Below are positions 1-13,232 of a stretch of DNA of 64,000 bases, one piece after another. The DNA comes from Aphidius gifuensis (Eukaryota > Arthropoda > Insecta > Hymenoptera > Braconidae). Positions within the stretch are counted from its first letter, which is position 1; every line of letters begins with the position of its first letter. The position numbers and the translations under genes were made by a program. The stretch lies in NCBI RefSeq assembly GCF_014905175.1, contig NC_057788.1, positions 23,282,154 to 23,346,153 on the forward strand, given 5' to 3'. The notes under the pieces are model-generated. The model did not search any database and had not been told where the DNA came from. It was given only the letters and a program-made list of their open reading frames with translations.

Positions 1-258
1 GCAATGTATTTTGAAAAACCAGTTATTGCACATAATTCTGGTGGACCAAGAGAAACAATTATTAATAATAATACTGGTTTTTTAATTGATGAATTAAATG
101 GACAAGCATTTGCTCAATCAATTGTTAAATTAATTAATGATGAAACAATGAGATTGACATTTGGTGAAAATGGAAAAAATAGAGTTATGAAAATATTTAG
201 TTTTGATGCATTTAGTGAACAGTTGAATAAAACTGTTATGCAATTATCCTCATTATAA
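1..258 (+). CDS. ALG2: ALG2 alpha-1,3/1,6-mannosyltransferase, C-terminal end (5' partial)
   Basis: The last 85 residues of a GT4-family glycosyltransferase enter from the left edge in frame from base 1. The segment AMYFEKPVIAHNSGGPRETI, followed by TGFL, is the typical C-terminal GT-B motif region (a conserved acidic/Gly-rich block that binds the nucleotide sugar) as found in ALG2. ALG2 adds the second and third mannoses to the dolichol-linked oligosaccharide on the cytosolic face of the ER. The reading frame ends with TAA at 256-258, and an AATAAA lies at 305-310. The methionine at base 4 is internal, not a start. The family is clear; the choice of ALG2 over ALG11 or PIGA rests on this short stretch and the ending. 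Confidence 0.8.
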   Translation, partial: AMYFEKPVIAHNSGGPRETIINNNTGFLIDELNGQAFAQSIVKLINDETMRLTFGENGKNRVMKIFSFDAFSEQLNKTVMQLSSL

Positions 259-304
259 TTATTTATATATTAATTATCATTTTGTTAATAATATAAATTT
301 TTTA

Positions 305-310
305 AATAAA
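305..310 (+). terminator. Polyadenylation signal AATAAA for ALG2
   Basis: Canonical AATAAA 47 bases after the ALG2 stop codon, followed by a T-rich tract. It sits about 230 bases before the start of POLR1B on the same strand. Confidence 0.5.
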
Positions 311-541
311 GCATTTATGATATAAATTTTTTTTTTCTCTATTTGTTATTTTAAGTTTTAATGTGTGCACATGCGCAATACTGATTTTATATTTTTTTTG
401 TCTGGTGTAAACTTGTTTAGACTGAGACTGAGTGTGTTTTTTTTTCAACACATGTCGGATCTGTCTATCGTAAAAAAATTTAGCACGTGGTCGTGTGTAT
501 TTTAATAATAAATTAATAGCAAAATTAAATAATAAATCATC

Positions 542-3500
542 ATGAAGTTACTTGATGAACCTGTTTTATCAAATCTTCATGCAGATTATGGAAAACATCC
601 AGACAAACAAAATCCAGTAAGTATTATCATATTCTAATTAATAAACATACTCTAACCTCTGTTATTATTTAATTTTTTTATTTTATTATCAAATAGTCAC
701 TTCAAGCACTTGGTGAACCACATGTAAATTCATTCAACTATATGTTAGATAATGGCTTAGATGATGCCATTAAAGACATACTACCAGTACATTTAAAATT
801 AAAAAATGGAGATAAAATAAAATTATGGATTGCTGATGGTACAATTGATAAACCACGAGTTTTACCAGTATCAAATGGTACAAAATCAATGATGCCAAAA
901 AATACAAAATATTATCCATCAGAATGTCGTCAACGTGCATCAACTTATAAAGGTAAATTTACCATTAAAGTTGGCTGGTCAATTGATGATCAAGAACAAG
1001 AATTTATTGAAAAAGATTTAGGTGAAATACCAATAATGGTTAAATCAAATCGTTGTCATTTACTAAGATCAAACCCAGAAGAACTTGTTAAATATGGTGA
1101 ACATGAACAAGAATGGGGTGGTTATTTTGTTGTTAAAGGACATGAAAGATTAATTAGAATGTTATTACTACAAAGAGCAAATTATCCAATAGCACTTAGA
1201 AGATCTGGTTGGAAAGGTAGAGGTTCATTATTTAGTGATCTTGGTTTATCAATAAAATGTACAAAAGATGATCATACATCAACAACAAATACACTTCATT
1301 ATGTTACAAATGGTACAGCAAAATTAAATTTTATGCATAATAAAAGTCAATATTACATTCCAATTGTTATGTTATTAAAAGCATTAGTAGATGTATCAGA
1401 TAAAATTATTTATGATGCACTTATTGCTGGTAATGAAAATGATATTTATTATAAAGGTTGTGTTGCAAATATGTTAAGAGAAATTCATGATGAAGGTTTA
1501 CATACACATGAACGTATTAAACGTTATATTGGTAAAATATTTAGAATTAAATTACCTGAATTATCAGAAGATTCAACAGATATTGAAGTATGTAATTTTA
1601 TATTAAAATATTGTATTGCAATACATCTTGATGATCCACAAGATAAATTTAATTTATTTGTATATATGACTAAAAAATTATTTACTTTAATAAATGAAAA
1701 ATGTATTGTTGAAGGTACTGATTCAGTTATGATGCAAGAATGTTTACTTGGTGGACATTTATATTTACAAACAATAAAAGAAAGATTATTTGCGTGGTTA
1801 CAAACATTACGTTTATCAATATTAAAACGTCAACAAAAACAATGTGGTATAGGTGATGATTATAAAATGACTGTACACGAAATGTTAATGGCATTAAAAA
1901 TGACAAGTAAACTCGAACATCAGATGGAAAATTTTTTATCAACTGGTAATATTAAAACAGTTTCTGGTCTTGGTCTTATGCAAACAACTGGCTTGACAAT
2001 TGTTGCTGAAAATATTAATAGAATGAGATATATGAGTCATTTTCGTGCTATACATAGAGGTTCATTTTTTCAAGAAATGAGAACAACTGAAGCACGTCAA
2101 TTATTACCAGATGCATGGGGTTTTATATGTCCAGTACATACACCTGATGGTGCACCATGTGGTTTATTAAATCATTTAACAAATGAGTGTGTTATTACAA
2201 AACATCCAAATATAAAATTACGTAATAATATACCACAAGTACTTGTTGATCTTGGTATGACACCATTATCACTTGCTGAAAAATGGAATACATCATATAC
2301 TGTTATGCTTGATGGACGTATTATTGGTTTAATTGAAGACAATATTGTATCACGTATTGTTGATAAATTACGTATGTTAAAAATTGCTGGTAAAAAAGTA
2401 CCAAATATGATGGAAATTGTATTTATATGTAAAAAAAAAGTACGTTCACAATATCCTGGTTTATTTTTATTTACTGGACCATCACGTATGATGAGACCAG
2501 TTATAAATTTAATTGCAAATAAAATTGAATATATTGGTACATTTGAACAAGTTTATTTAGATATATGTATTAAAACAGAAGAAGCACACGAGAAAACAAC
2601 ACATCGTGAAATTAAAAATACAAATTTTTTAAGTAATCTTGCAAGTCTTATACCAATGCCTGATTGTAATCAAAGTCCAAGAAATATGTATCAATGTCAA
2701 ATGGGTAAACAAACAATGGGTACACCATGTCATACATGGCATTTACAAGCTGAAACAAAATTATATCGTTTACAAACACCAGCAACACCATTATTTCGTC
2801 CAGTACATTATGATAATATACAACTTGATGATTTTGCAATGGGTACAAATGCTATTATTGCTGTTATATCATATACTGGTTATGATATGGAAGATGCTAT
2901 GATTATAAATAAAGCATCATATGATCGTGGTTTTGCACATGGTATGATATATAAATCAGAATTTGTTAGATTAAAAAATAATAAAAGTTATTTTATGCGT
3001 GATCCAGAAAAAAAAAATTTATCTGATACAATTGCTACGGATGGTTTACCAGTACCTGGTACTAAAATTAAACCAGATGATCCATATTATTGTATGTTTA
3101 ATGATGAAGAAAAAAAATTTATAATTGGTAAATATAGTGGTAAAGAAGATGTACATGTTGAAAATGTTAGATTATGTGGTACACGTGGTGATAAATCACC
3201 AGGACAAGCGTGTATTACATTTAGATTACCAAGAAATCCAACAATTGGTGATAAATTTGCATCAAGAGCTGGACAAAAAGGTATATGTTCTAAACTTCAA
3301 AATCCAGAAGATTTACCATTTACTGAAAGTGGAATGGTACCAGATGTTGTATTTAATCCACATGGTTTTCCAAGTCGTATGACAATTGCCATGATGATTG
3401 AACTTATTGCTGGTAAATCAGCAGCCATTGATGGCAAAGTATATAGTGCAACACCATTTAAATTTAATGAAAAAAATACAGCAATTGATCATTTTTCTGA

Positions 3501-4017
3501 ATTATTAAAAAAAGTTGGTTATAATCATTTTGGTACAGAACAAATGTATTCTGGTTTTGATGGAAGATTAATGAAAGCTGATATATTTTTTGGTATTGTA
3601 CATTATCAAAGATTACGTCATATGGTATCAGATAAATGGCAAGTTAGAAGTACTGGTCCAATTGATGCATTAACAAGACAACCATTAAAAGGTAGACGTA
3701 GAGGTGGTGGTGTACGTTTTGGTGAAATGGAACGTGATTCATTATTATCACATGGCTGTCCATATTTATTACAAGACAGATTATTTCATTGTTCTGATAA
3801 AACATCAGCAATGATTTGTGGTAAATGTGGTACACTATTAGGTCCAATAGCTGAACTTGTTAAATGTAAAGAACGTTATGAAAATAAACAAAATTGTCGT
3901 CTTTGTAATGATGATAGACATCTCAAAGAAATTGATATACCTTATATATATAAATTTCTTGTTACTCAACTTGCTTCATGTAATATCAAAGTTAAATCGA
4001 CATTAAATGATATATAA
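542..4017 (+). CDS. POLR1B: DNA-directed RNA polymerase I subunit RPA2
   Basis: Second-largest catalytic subunit of RNA polymerase I, which makes pre-rRNA in the nucleolus. Two exons: 542-616 (25 codons, from ATG at 542) and 697-4017, joined in phase 0 across an 80-bp intron with GTAAGT donor and AAATAG acceptor. The product is 1,131 residues, matching the roughly 1,130 of animal RPA2. The junction reads NP/SLQALGEPHVNSFNYML, the characteristic RPA2 N-terminus. Near residue 753, GYDMEDAMIINKAS is the conserved hybrid-binding/active-centre motif, and GDKFASRAGQKG lies downstream. The C-terminus carries a four-Cys zinc site (CGKC about residue 1071, CRLC about residue 1105) that interacts with the largest subunit. 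It is convergent with V-ATPase H, 402 bp away. No frameshift or missing motif was seen. Confidence 0.96.
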
Positions 4018-4419
4018 TGTGTAAAATTTGATAATAATTTTTTTTTTAATTAAATAATCATTTTGTAATTTCATTAACGTTTTTAAAAATTATAAAAAAA
4101 CAAAAAATATTGTGTTGTTGTTGTTGTTATTTTCATATTTGTTTGAATCTCTGAATTTAATTTTTTATTATTTTCACTATTGCACCACATATTAATATAA
4201 ACAAACTGTTTTTAATTAATAAAAACAGTAAATTTTTATAATTGGGCAAACAACATAATACATTTATTAATCAATTATTTTAATACTTTTAACATTTTAT
4301 ACATTTTTTTTTGTGTTTGTTTTTTTTCTCAACTTTTCTTTATTTATTTTTTCGCAATAGTGATATATATTTTTATGTGAATAATATGATAATTATATCA
4401 TATTTTATAATTAATATTT
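4018..4419. other. Convergent 3' intergenic region
   Basis: AT-rich spacer between the stop codons of POLR1B (+) and V-ATPase H (-). It contains T-rich tracts, a short GTT repeat near 4112, and TTTATT motifs near 4263 that could serve as minus-strand AATAAA signals. No gene was seen. Confidence 0.5.
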
Positions 4420-7396
4420 TTAACCTTTTGCAGAAACTGGTGCACTAGATTTTGGACCAGTTGTACCACTAACTCCAGTTTCTTTTTCCAACTGTTTGCC
4501 CAAATATTCCCTTGAAAAATAAAGACAGTTTAAGTATATATATATGTTTTTGTTTCATTTATAATATTTACCAGTTGTGCACCATAAGTTTTTGCACAGC
4601 AATAAGAGCTTCATAACGAACATTTGGATCTTCATGACTAAGTAGCTGCATAACTCGTTGCTTGCCACCAAGTTGTTCAATGTAACTAAATAAATAATAA
4701 TTTATATTGTTTTTTTTTTCTTGTTTTTTCATTTAAATTCTTTTGAAAAAAATATAATAATAATACTTACTGTTTACCACGTGGATAATGACGTACATAT
4801 TCACCAATATCAAATGATGCAACACTTAAAACAAGTGGATCTTTGCTTGTATCCAAAAGATGTACCAAAATTCTTAATAGTTCAAAATTTTTTTCATTCA
4901 AACGTCCAGCATTTTCACGCCAAAATTTACTTGATTTATGAACTGGTGACCATTCTAAACGACCAGATTTAACTTGTGTTGAATATTCATCAAATGAACT
5001 TAAATCTTGTACTGATACTTGTAATTTCTCATTTAAATATTCAATATCTTCATTAATATCTTCATCATCAAATTTACGTTGTGATAAAATTGAAAGTTGT
5101 TTTAAAACTTTACATTGTACCATTGCAATACAATGCTCTTTTGATACTTGATTATCACCAGGTTTTTCAATTAAATTCTATAATTAATAATACATTATTA
5201 ATATTGGATTAACTTTAATTTTATAATTAAATAATTAATTTTTATTTACTCGAAAAACAGCAAGAATAATACGAGTTACTTTTTCCTTAACTGAATCACT
5301 GAGAATATCAGCTAAAATTGGAATAACATTGAACCTAAAAAAAAAAATACATCAATAAAAATTCTATTTATAATTATATATTTAAAATAAAGCTATGGAT
5401 AATTTACTTGTTCATTTTTTCAGCAAGTAATTCATTGAATGTCAGTACCCAAAGTGAAAATATAAGTTGATACTGAACTTGAAAATTATTACGTCCTGAT
5501 AAAACGCTTATTAATGTTGATATACCATCAACAGAAACAAAAGCAAAACGATATTCATCAATTCTTAGCATCATTTGAAGACATCTTGCAACTGACTGAA
5601 TGTACTCGTTGTTCTAATTAAAATAATAAATATATCATTTAATTTGTATTTATATTTTTTGTTATATACTTAACATGATTCAGCTTTTCTAGATATTAAC
5701 GGGATTTAAAATATACGTATAATAGGAAATTAATTTTAATTTATCTAATATTTTAACTGTTATGTTTAAATTGAAGCAAAATAATTGAATACACGAGCCA
5801 ATTAATTAATAATATAGTGTTACATGGAAAAAAAAAAAAACAAAAAAACAATTCGTTATTACAGAACCAACCGGACTGGGTATTTCTTGGAGGTCAGTTG
5901 CCTCTCCAGACAAATCACTTGTTGTGCCTTGAATCATATCAGCATGCACCTTTGGCTCCGGCATTGTTTCATGCTAAAATTCATTTGATTTTTTTTTTTT
6001 TTTTCTTTATTTTTTTTTTCTACTACGAGCTAGTTATAATCCCTGCACCGCAAAAAGCTTACTAGCTTGTATTTTTTTTTGTCTTTTTGAGCTATTTTTA
6101 TAATGAAAATTGAACAATTATTTTGAAAGTAAAGAAGATATAATTTTATGTTATTTAGTTTTTGATAAACCGCCAAAAATACCCAGTTAATAATTAATAT
6201 TGATTAATAAGTTAAGTAATAAATATCATGGCTTTTTGTTATAAAATGATACAAGCAATTATTGAGCAAATTATTACAAGCAAATTTAGCTAAAAAAATT
6301 AATTAATAAAGCAACTACTTGTAAATAAATAATTATTGTAATATTAAAAATATTAATAGATTTTAATTAGGATTTGAGTAAGAGTAGTGATGAATGATTT
6401 ATTTGTTTTTTTTTTTTTTTTTTTTGTGTGCTAAGTTGGATGATAACAAGCTTACTTGAAGTTTCAGTTGATCTTTTAACCATGTTAAATAAAAATGAAG
6501 ATCTGTTTTTTCCATTGGATCATGACTCCAACATGCAAGCTTAGCAATAATACGTGAAGTCATATTCATGATAAAACCATCTTGTCTATTTAATAAATTC
6601 AAAAATGGTCCCCAAACTGATTCACGTTTACGTGATGAATGTTCACGAAAAACTTCAACACGACCATGATCATCCTGTAAAATATAAATCATTAATATAT
6701 AAACAAAGAAAAATTTTAAATAAAAATAAATAATCAATACCTGAAGCATATCATCAATCATTGTTAAAATATATTGAATTGTTTGATCTTTAGAAACATG
6801 ACCAAGAAGATTTAAAAATGTCTTTGCAGCTTGACTTGGATTTTCTTTCAATTTAGCTTCTCTTGCTGCTGATTCAGGAACATCAAAAGCTACAATAAAA
6901 TCATAGTCTTCTTTTGATATCATTTGTGACCTATTTATCAATAAAATATATATTATTATTAAATTACTAATTTTTATATTAATAACAATAAATAAACAAC
7001 TTACTGTAAATATGATTGCCAGTTAATTTTTTGATTTCTTATATCAGCAGCTTGTTGTTGCAAGACACTCGTTGCAGCAAGCATATCTAAAAAAATATTG
7101 TCATTTATGATGATGATGATGATTATTATTATTATTATCTATAACTGATTATTTAAAAGAAAAAAAAGCAAAAAAGCTACCCCAATAAATTAAAAAGATT
7201 TGATAAAAACAAAAATAAAATAGTCAAAAAAAAATAAAAATAATAATTTAATGATCATATGAGTATATATTTTGTGTTTATTGGGGAGTGGCAAGTGCAT
7301 TGAAATATTTATTTTATTAATATGAAACTAACAGTTACCATGTTTCTCCTCAGGCAAAGCTGGAATTATTTGTTTAAGGCTTGATCTATCAGCCAT
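4420..7396 (-). CDS. VhaSFD: V-type proton ATPase subunit H (54 kDa, SFD)
   Basis: Regulatory subunit of the V1 sector, needed to couple ATP hydrolysis to proton pumping in endomembranes. Minus-strand exons in transcript order: 7339-7396, 7005-7086, 6741-6930, 6456-6674, optional 5863-5973, 5408-5613, 5250-5334, 4771-5177, 4572-4685, 4420-4510. All have GT-AG borders and compatible phases. The constitutive product is 483 residues, the same length I recall for the human subunit; with the cassette it is 520. It starts MADRSSLKQIIPALPEEKHD. Family segments include INWQSYLQSQMISKEDYDF, TIQYILTMIDDMLQ, VQDLSSFDEYS, RLEWSPVHKSSKFWREN and GEYVRHYPRGK. The protein is an all-helical HEAT-like repeat. 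It is divergent from URB1 with 478 bp between start codons. Confidence 0.95.
5863..5973 (-). other. Cassette exon of V-ATPase subunit H (37 codons)
   Basis: A 111-base open segment flanked by AG (5974-5975) and GT (5861-5862) lies in phase 0 between the exons ending KLQ and beginning NNEYIQ, so it can be included or skipped without changing frame. Its peptide begins HETMPEPKVHADMIQG and ends EIPSPVGS. This is the position where the vertebrate subunit also has an alternatively spliced insert (alpha/beta isoforms), and insect subunit H isoforms are known to differ here. The GC content is clearly above that of the flanking introns, which fits selection on the sequence. The acceptor is preceded by an A-rich rather than pyrimidine-rich tract, which fits a regulated exon. 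Confidence 0.75.
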
Positions 7397-7874
7397 ATTT
7401 GACACTATTTATATTGTCTTATAATTTTTATTTCAAAATTATATTAGCTCAAAACAAAGCTATTGCTTTTATTGAGCTTTTTTTTTTTTCTTCTTTAATA
7501 ATTGGAGTCAGCAGCCACTTTTCACTGTCTTATTATCTACGCAAAATTCAGCTGTTCGATCACGAGACCCCATGTGATCTGTCAAGCCAACATGACCAAA
7601 CATAAAAATCACTACAAAGTACGACGCCATATTTTCCAGAGATATTTAAGTTTGTAAAAATATTCTCTAGATATAACTAGCTTGTTGGAAAAATCACACA
7701 CGCACCAAAAAAATTTTTAATACCGAATAAACTTTACACGTGTTTATCATTATATCAAGTTTAATAGGTTAGCTTTTTATTATAAACTAACAATTTTATA
7801 ATAAATATAATTGTTAATATCTCTTTTAGTTTAATAACTAATTAATTAAAAAAAAAAAAAAAACAACCGTAACA
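7397..7874. promoter_or_regulatory. Shared divergent promoter region, V-ATPase H / URB1
   Basis: 478 bp between the start codons of two housekeeping genes pointing away from each other. It must contain both 5' leaders and both promoters. The middle part (about 7500-7650) is GC-richer than the flanks. No TATA box at a sensible spacing was recognised. The assignment rests on geometry. Confidence 0.55.
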
Positions 7875-10800
7875 ATGACTGTTGTTGAAGTTAATAAGAA
7901 AAGAAAACTAAGTGAAAATGTGGTTGACAATAACAATGATGATGGTGATGGTGATGTTGTTGATGATGATAAATGTATTGAAAAAAAAAGTAATAATAAA
8001 AAAGTAAAAATTGATAATGCTGGAAGTGCTTTAGAAATAATACGTTCACTTGATACAATAGATAAAAAAAATATGAGTAATGTTGCTGAAATATTTTCAA
8101 AATTTCAAGTAGCAATAATGAAAATACTAAAAAATTATCCACAATATCAAATACAAGCAATAGAAGCATGTCGTTATTTAATAAATTATCATTTATCATC
8201 AGTACATTCAATGTTATCAACTCAAAGTAATCCAGGACAACGTAAAATTATATTACGTTTATTAGCATCAATAGTATCACTTGGTGATAATCTACCACGA
8301 GAATTATTAAATCATATATCATTTCATCAAGAAACACTTGATATGTTATCACAACATACAAAACCAACTGATCCAGGAAGTGTAAGAACATGTTTTATAC
8401 ATTTTATTATGTCATATCTTATTGATACAGATTTACAAATTGTTAAAACATTATTAGATAAACGTGGTTTATTATCATCAATATTTAATGATTTAATATA
8501 TGATTCTCATGTAACTATTAATTTAGTATTAACAACAGTTAAAAAATATGTATTAGAAATGCCTGGTATATCAAAAACAATAAAACTTCATGTATTTTCA
8601 ACACCAATATTACAAAATTTAGTATCATTGTATAATTGGAAAGGACCAAAATGTTGGCCTGGTTTAAGACAAAAAACTAAAATAGAACCACCAACAACAT
8701 TTGAATATTCAGAAGAAAAAAGTATTGCTGTTGATGCTGTACATGATTTTTTATTGGTATTATTAACATCAAATAAATATGGAGTTATATTTAATGATAA
8801 AAGTCTTGGTACAACTGGTAAAAAAAATAATCAACTTGTTAATACAATATTACAAAGTATGGATAAACCATGGGAACATGAAAAACCATGTGAACTTGTA
8901 ATTAAAATATTAGCTGCATGTCCAGATCTTATACGTTCACAGCTAATGTATACTGAACCATATTTAGAACCAAGAATATCTAAAAAATGGCTTGCTGTTA
9001 TGAAATTTATAAGAAATATATTTGATAATATTAATACAAATATATTAGAAACATGTTTACCAGAATTATCAATGTCACAATTAATAAGTGCAACATGTAC
9101 ACTAAGTATGCCAAATGTTGTATTACAAAAATCAATTATTCCATCAATTAATAATGAAAGTATTATTTTACGTCATGAAGCTATTATTACATTGACAATA
9201 ATGTTAAAAAAAATTAAATCATTTATGGATATTGCTGAAAAAAAATTACCAACACGTGCTGATTATTTACAATATAAAACAGCAATTAATGATTATATTT
9301 TAAAAAATATGCCAAACATTGAAGCAATTTTAAAAACTTGGAATCAAGCTGGTGAAACTGTTGATGCATCAAAAGCCAATGAAGAAATTGATGATAATCT
9401 TGATCCATTAAAATCAATACATTATTCTTGTATTCTTGATTTACTTGAAGCATATCATGATGTTAATCCAGAATTTTTAAATACTGAATTAATTACAGAT
9501 ACTACAACTACTACTAATAAAATTCAACCAAGTACTTTGTTAAATTTTACTGATGACATTGAGGATATTGATGATGAAATAATTAATAAAATGAAAATAA
9601 AAGCAATTAAAATAGTATTATATTTAAATGAAGAAGCATTTAAACCACAAGAAAAATTATTTAATGAATCAATTCCATTTTTAGTATCAATATTAAATCA
9701 TGAATCACAAGAATTAAATATTGAAGCTAAAAAAATATTAAAAATGTTATTTAAAACATCAAAAATGTTTGATGAATGCACTGATCAAATTGACATTTGG
9801 ATAAATACATTTCAATTATTAGAAAATCATGAAAAACAAGAAGTTTCAATTTGGCTTGTTAATATTATAAAAAAAACATCAAAAAAATCAGATAAATATT
9901 TAAATAAAATTACTGAAATTGAACAAAAAATAAAATTAAACACAATTCCATTAATTCTCAGTTCAACTCTTGATAGTTTAACTAAAAAATCAAATGACAG
10001 TGCTGTTAAATATATTTCATTTGTAACAATATTCACTCTACATTGTCAAATTGATCCAGAAGCACTTATTAAACTTTGTCAAGATATTGAAAATTTTCCA
10101 GTAAACTATATAAATAGCTGGAAAAATGATTCAACACCAGTTGCAATTGATCCACCATTTGCAAATAATTGTGTCTTAAAATTTAGTAAAATATTAATGT
10201 CAAATAAAGACATTAATATTGAAGAAAATTTTAACAAACAAATTAACTTACAAACAAAACAAGAATTACGAGATTTATTTAGAATGACATTGTTTTATTT
10301 AACTCAATTTATAAAACGTGAAAAATTATCATCAATTAATATTGAAAAATACAAGCTAGCTATTATTTATTTATTGGATTATTCAAAAATCATGGAAACA
10401 AATATTAATGATTCAACAATAGCATTTGAATGTTCAAAATTATTTATTAATAATCCAATAATTATTGATAATTTTTCACCAGTTAAAAATTCACCGAATG
10501 ACTCAAAAATCATTGTGACAAATGTAATTTTTGATATATTTAACAAAATACAAGATATTAATGATAAAAATAATTTACAAGAATTATTTTTATTATTTAA
10601 AAATAAATTAATTGATGAGTTAAAAATAATAATACATAAAACTGTTGCCGGTGGAAGAAGATTAATGAAATCAATAAAATTATTAGAATTTATTGAAATT
10701 TTACAATTAAATAATAACGATATATTTGATTTATTGAAAAGTATCATGTCATTATACAAAGAAACTTTCATAATACAAGAAAAAACATCATTATCAATAA

Positions 10801-13084
10801 TGGGAAAACTTGCAGCAAAATTAATTGAATTATTAGCTGATAGAAAAATTAATAATGTCACAATTGAAACAAATATAATACACAAATTTTGTATTCAAAT
10901 GAGTCAACTTAAAATAAATAATGAAATTGATTTTTCATTATGGGAAAATTGTTTAATTAAATTTTTAACAAGTTATCCTGGTACAATTATTAAAATTGAT
11001 GCAAAAATATTTAATAGTTTAATAAGCAATAAAATAAATTCATCAACAATTAAATTAATTTCATTTTTAACTGGTAATAATGAAAAATTAATTCCAGTTT
11101 TTATTAATTATGCAATGAATGAAAAAAAAATTATTCAACAAAGTGATTTAATATTTTCTGTTATATCAAGTAATTTAAAATATAATTGGAGTAAAAAATT
11201 TATCAAAAAAATATATAAAAATTATAAAGATGAATTAATTAGCTATTTTAAATTTAATGAAGAAGAAAATATTAAAAAATGGATATCAATGGATAATGTT
11301 AAAGCTATATCATATGTAATTGATTCATGTCTTAAATTAGATACTTTTGAAGATATTAAAACTTTTATATTAACTGCTGGTGACAAGCTTGAATCTGTGG
11401 ACTTAGTTTATATTAAACTTTTACGAAGCTTATTTGAAAAATCAACAAAGCTAACAGAAACATCTGAAGAAACATTAAAAACACTTCTTCAAATATTTAT
11501 GAAATTAGCTGTATCAACATTAAAAAAAGATTCTAAAAATGATGAAAAATTAGATATTATTTCAAATAATTTGTGTGATGTTGTTGAAATGCTAAAGTTA
11601 AATAATAAAAATTATACATTTGAAGATTTAAATAAGCATCATTTGTGGCCACAATTTACAAGATTTTCATTAAAATTAGGCTTAAAAATATCTAAAAATG
11701 ATACAAAAAAACAACCATCAATAATAAAAAGTTTAACAAAAGTATGTGATATTGCATATACAAATAAATGTGAAAATGAATATGTTAAAAATTTATTTGA
11801 AATGACAACATCACATTCAGAATTTATAAATTTAATGTTAAGTTCACAAATTGTTAAAACTCATTTATTAGAACTTTTATATGTTCTTGTTAAAAAAAAT
11901 CATTCAATTATGAATTCAACCCAATTACCATTATATTTATCAGCATACAATGCAACATTAAATGAATCTGATCAATGGATATTAAAAATTTTACAACACT
12001 ACGAAAATGAAAATATTAAATTTACAAATTATAAACCATATTTATTTGGTGAAGCAGCAGCTTCACATTATAGTGTTAAAAATGAAGCTGATTCAGCTCT
12101 ATGGAGACAACAACAAATATCAACATCACAAGTATTAGATTTATTTAATATTGAAACAGTTAAAAATACAATTGAAAATTATCCAGTTAAAAGAAGTCTA
12201 ATAATTGATGATATTGATACACCAAATAATATATATGATCCAGCATTTTATTTACCTCTATTAAATTATATATTAGATGGTAGTAATGTTGTTGCTTGTC
12301 ATAAAATTACACAAACTGGAGTACTTGCATTAGTACTTGCTTCTTGTGGTTCTGAATCATCTGATATTAGAATGGCTGCATTTACTGTTATATCAAGATT
12401 TTATTTTCATCTTGAAGGAACAAATTCAAAAGAAAAATATTTATGGATTAGATTTATTGATTCAATTAGAAATGGTATTGTATCATTTGATAATTCATTG
12501 GAAAATATACGTTTAAGTTGTTTGGTATCAACATTTTTAGCAAAATCAGCATTAGTATTAACACAACCAAGTAATCCATTATATGCACCATTAAATAAAT
12601 TTTTCATGGCTAAACCAGCACTTGAATTAAATACAATACCAGAATTTTTAACATTATTTCATAGTTCAGAAATTCAACATAAACTTCATAGACATTGGAT
12701 ACTTGAAATTATTCGTGATGGTATGAAGACAGAACTTGACATGGAAATTGCACTTAAATGTGTTATTTTTAGAATTATTTGTTGTTTTTATAATTCAATT
12801 TTAGCTGATCCAATAACCAAGGTAATAATTGTTATTATCCTCAATCTTAATATTATTATTTCAATGTAATAATTAATAATTAATATTCTTGTTTTTATTT
12901 TTTTTCGTTACAGAGTCTTATTCTTCAAGTTATTGGTGCAAGTGTTAAAATTCCAAAAGCAGCATTGATGCTAACACGAGGTTACGGTCTACTTGTTTGG
13001 CTTGATGAAGCAAGAAAACAATTATCTCCACGTGATATTGAAAATAAAAATTTAATATCAAATATACTTGCTCTTACATCATAA
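7875..13084 (+). CDS. URB1: Nucleolar pre-ribosomal-associated protein 1 (URB1/NPA1)
   Basis: A very large, mostly alpha-helical nucleolar protein needed for early 60S subunit assembly. Exons 7875-12821 and 12914-13084 are joined in phase 0 (AAG/gtaata ... gttacag/AGT). The product is 1,705 residues. After an acidic, basic and Asn-rich N-terminus come segments typical of the URB1 N-terminal domain, for example QAIEACRYLINYHLSSVHSM, PGQRKIILRLLASIVSLG and VRTCFIHFIMSYLIDTD. The C-terminal part (DPAFYLPLLNYILDGSN, CHKITQTGVLALVLASCGS, and the last exon ALMLTRGYGLLVWLDEAR) matches the URB1 C-terminal domain. The middle is Lys/Asn/Ile-rich and poorly conserved, as expected. If the intron were retained, the protein would stop 15 codons later. 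It converges on the minus-strand gene that ends at 13233. Confidence 0.9.
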
Positions 13085-13126
13085 AATATTATGTTTAATT
13101 TTTTTTTTTTTTTTTTTTTTGCACTT

Positions 13127-13132
13127 AATAAA
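13127..13132 (+). terminator. Polyadenylation signal AATAAA for URB1
   Basis: AATAAA 42 bases after the URB1 stop codon, just after a run of about 22 T. It is the only canonical signal before the convergent gene begins at 13233. Confidence 0.55.
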
Positions 13133-13232
13133 AATATAACAATTTTTTAATTAAAAAATGTATGTATATAATAAAAAAATGTTTTTTTTTCTTCTTTTAC
13201 TTAAAAATAATTGTTTTAAAAATTAATTATAA

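Noticed and set aside
5817..6065. Plus-strand open frame over the V-ATPase H cassette.
   Set aside because: It is the antisense shadow of the minus-strand cassette exon.
7891..10885. Minus-strand frames of 69-168 codons within URB1 (and similar ones in POLR1B, MCM8 and Hr39).
   Set aside because: Antisense shadows produced by codon bias; all lie inside well-supported genes.
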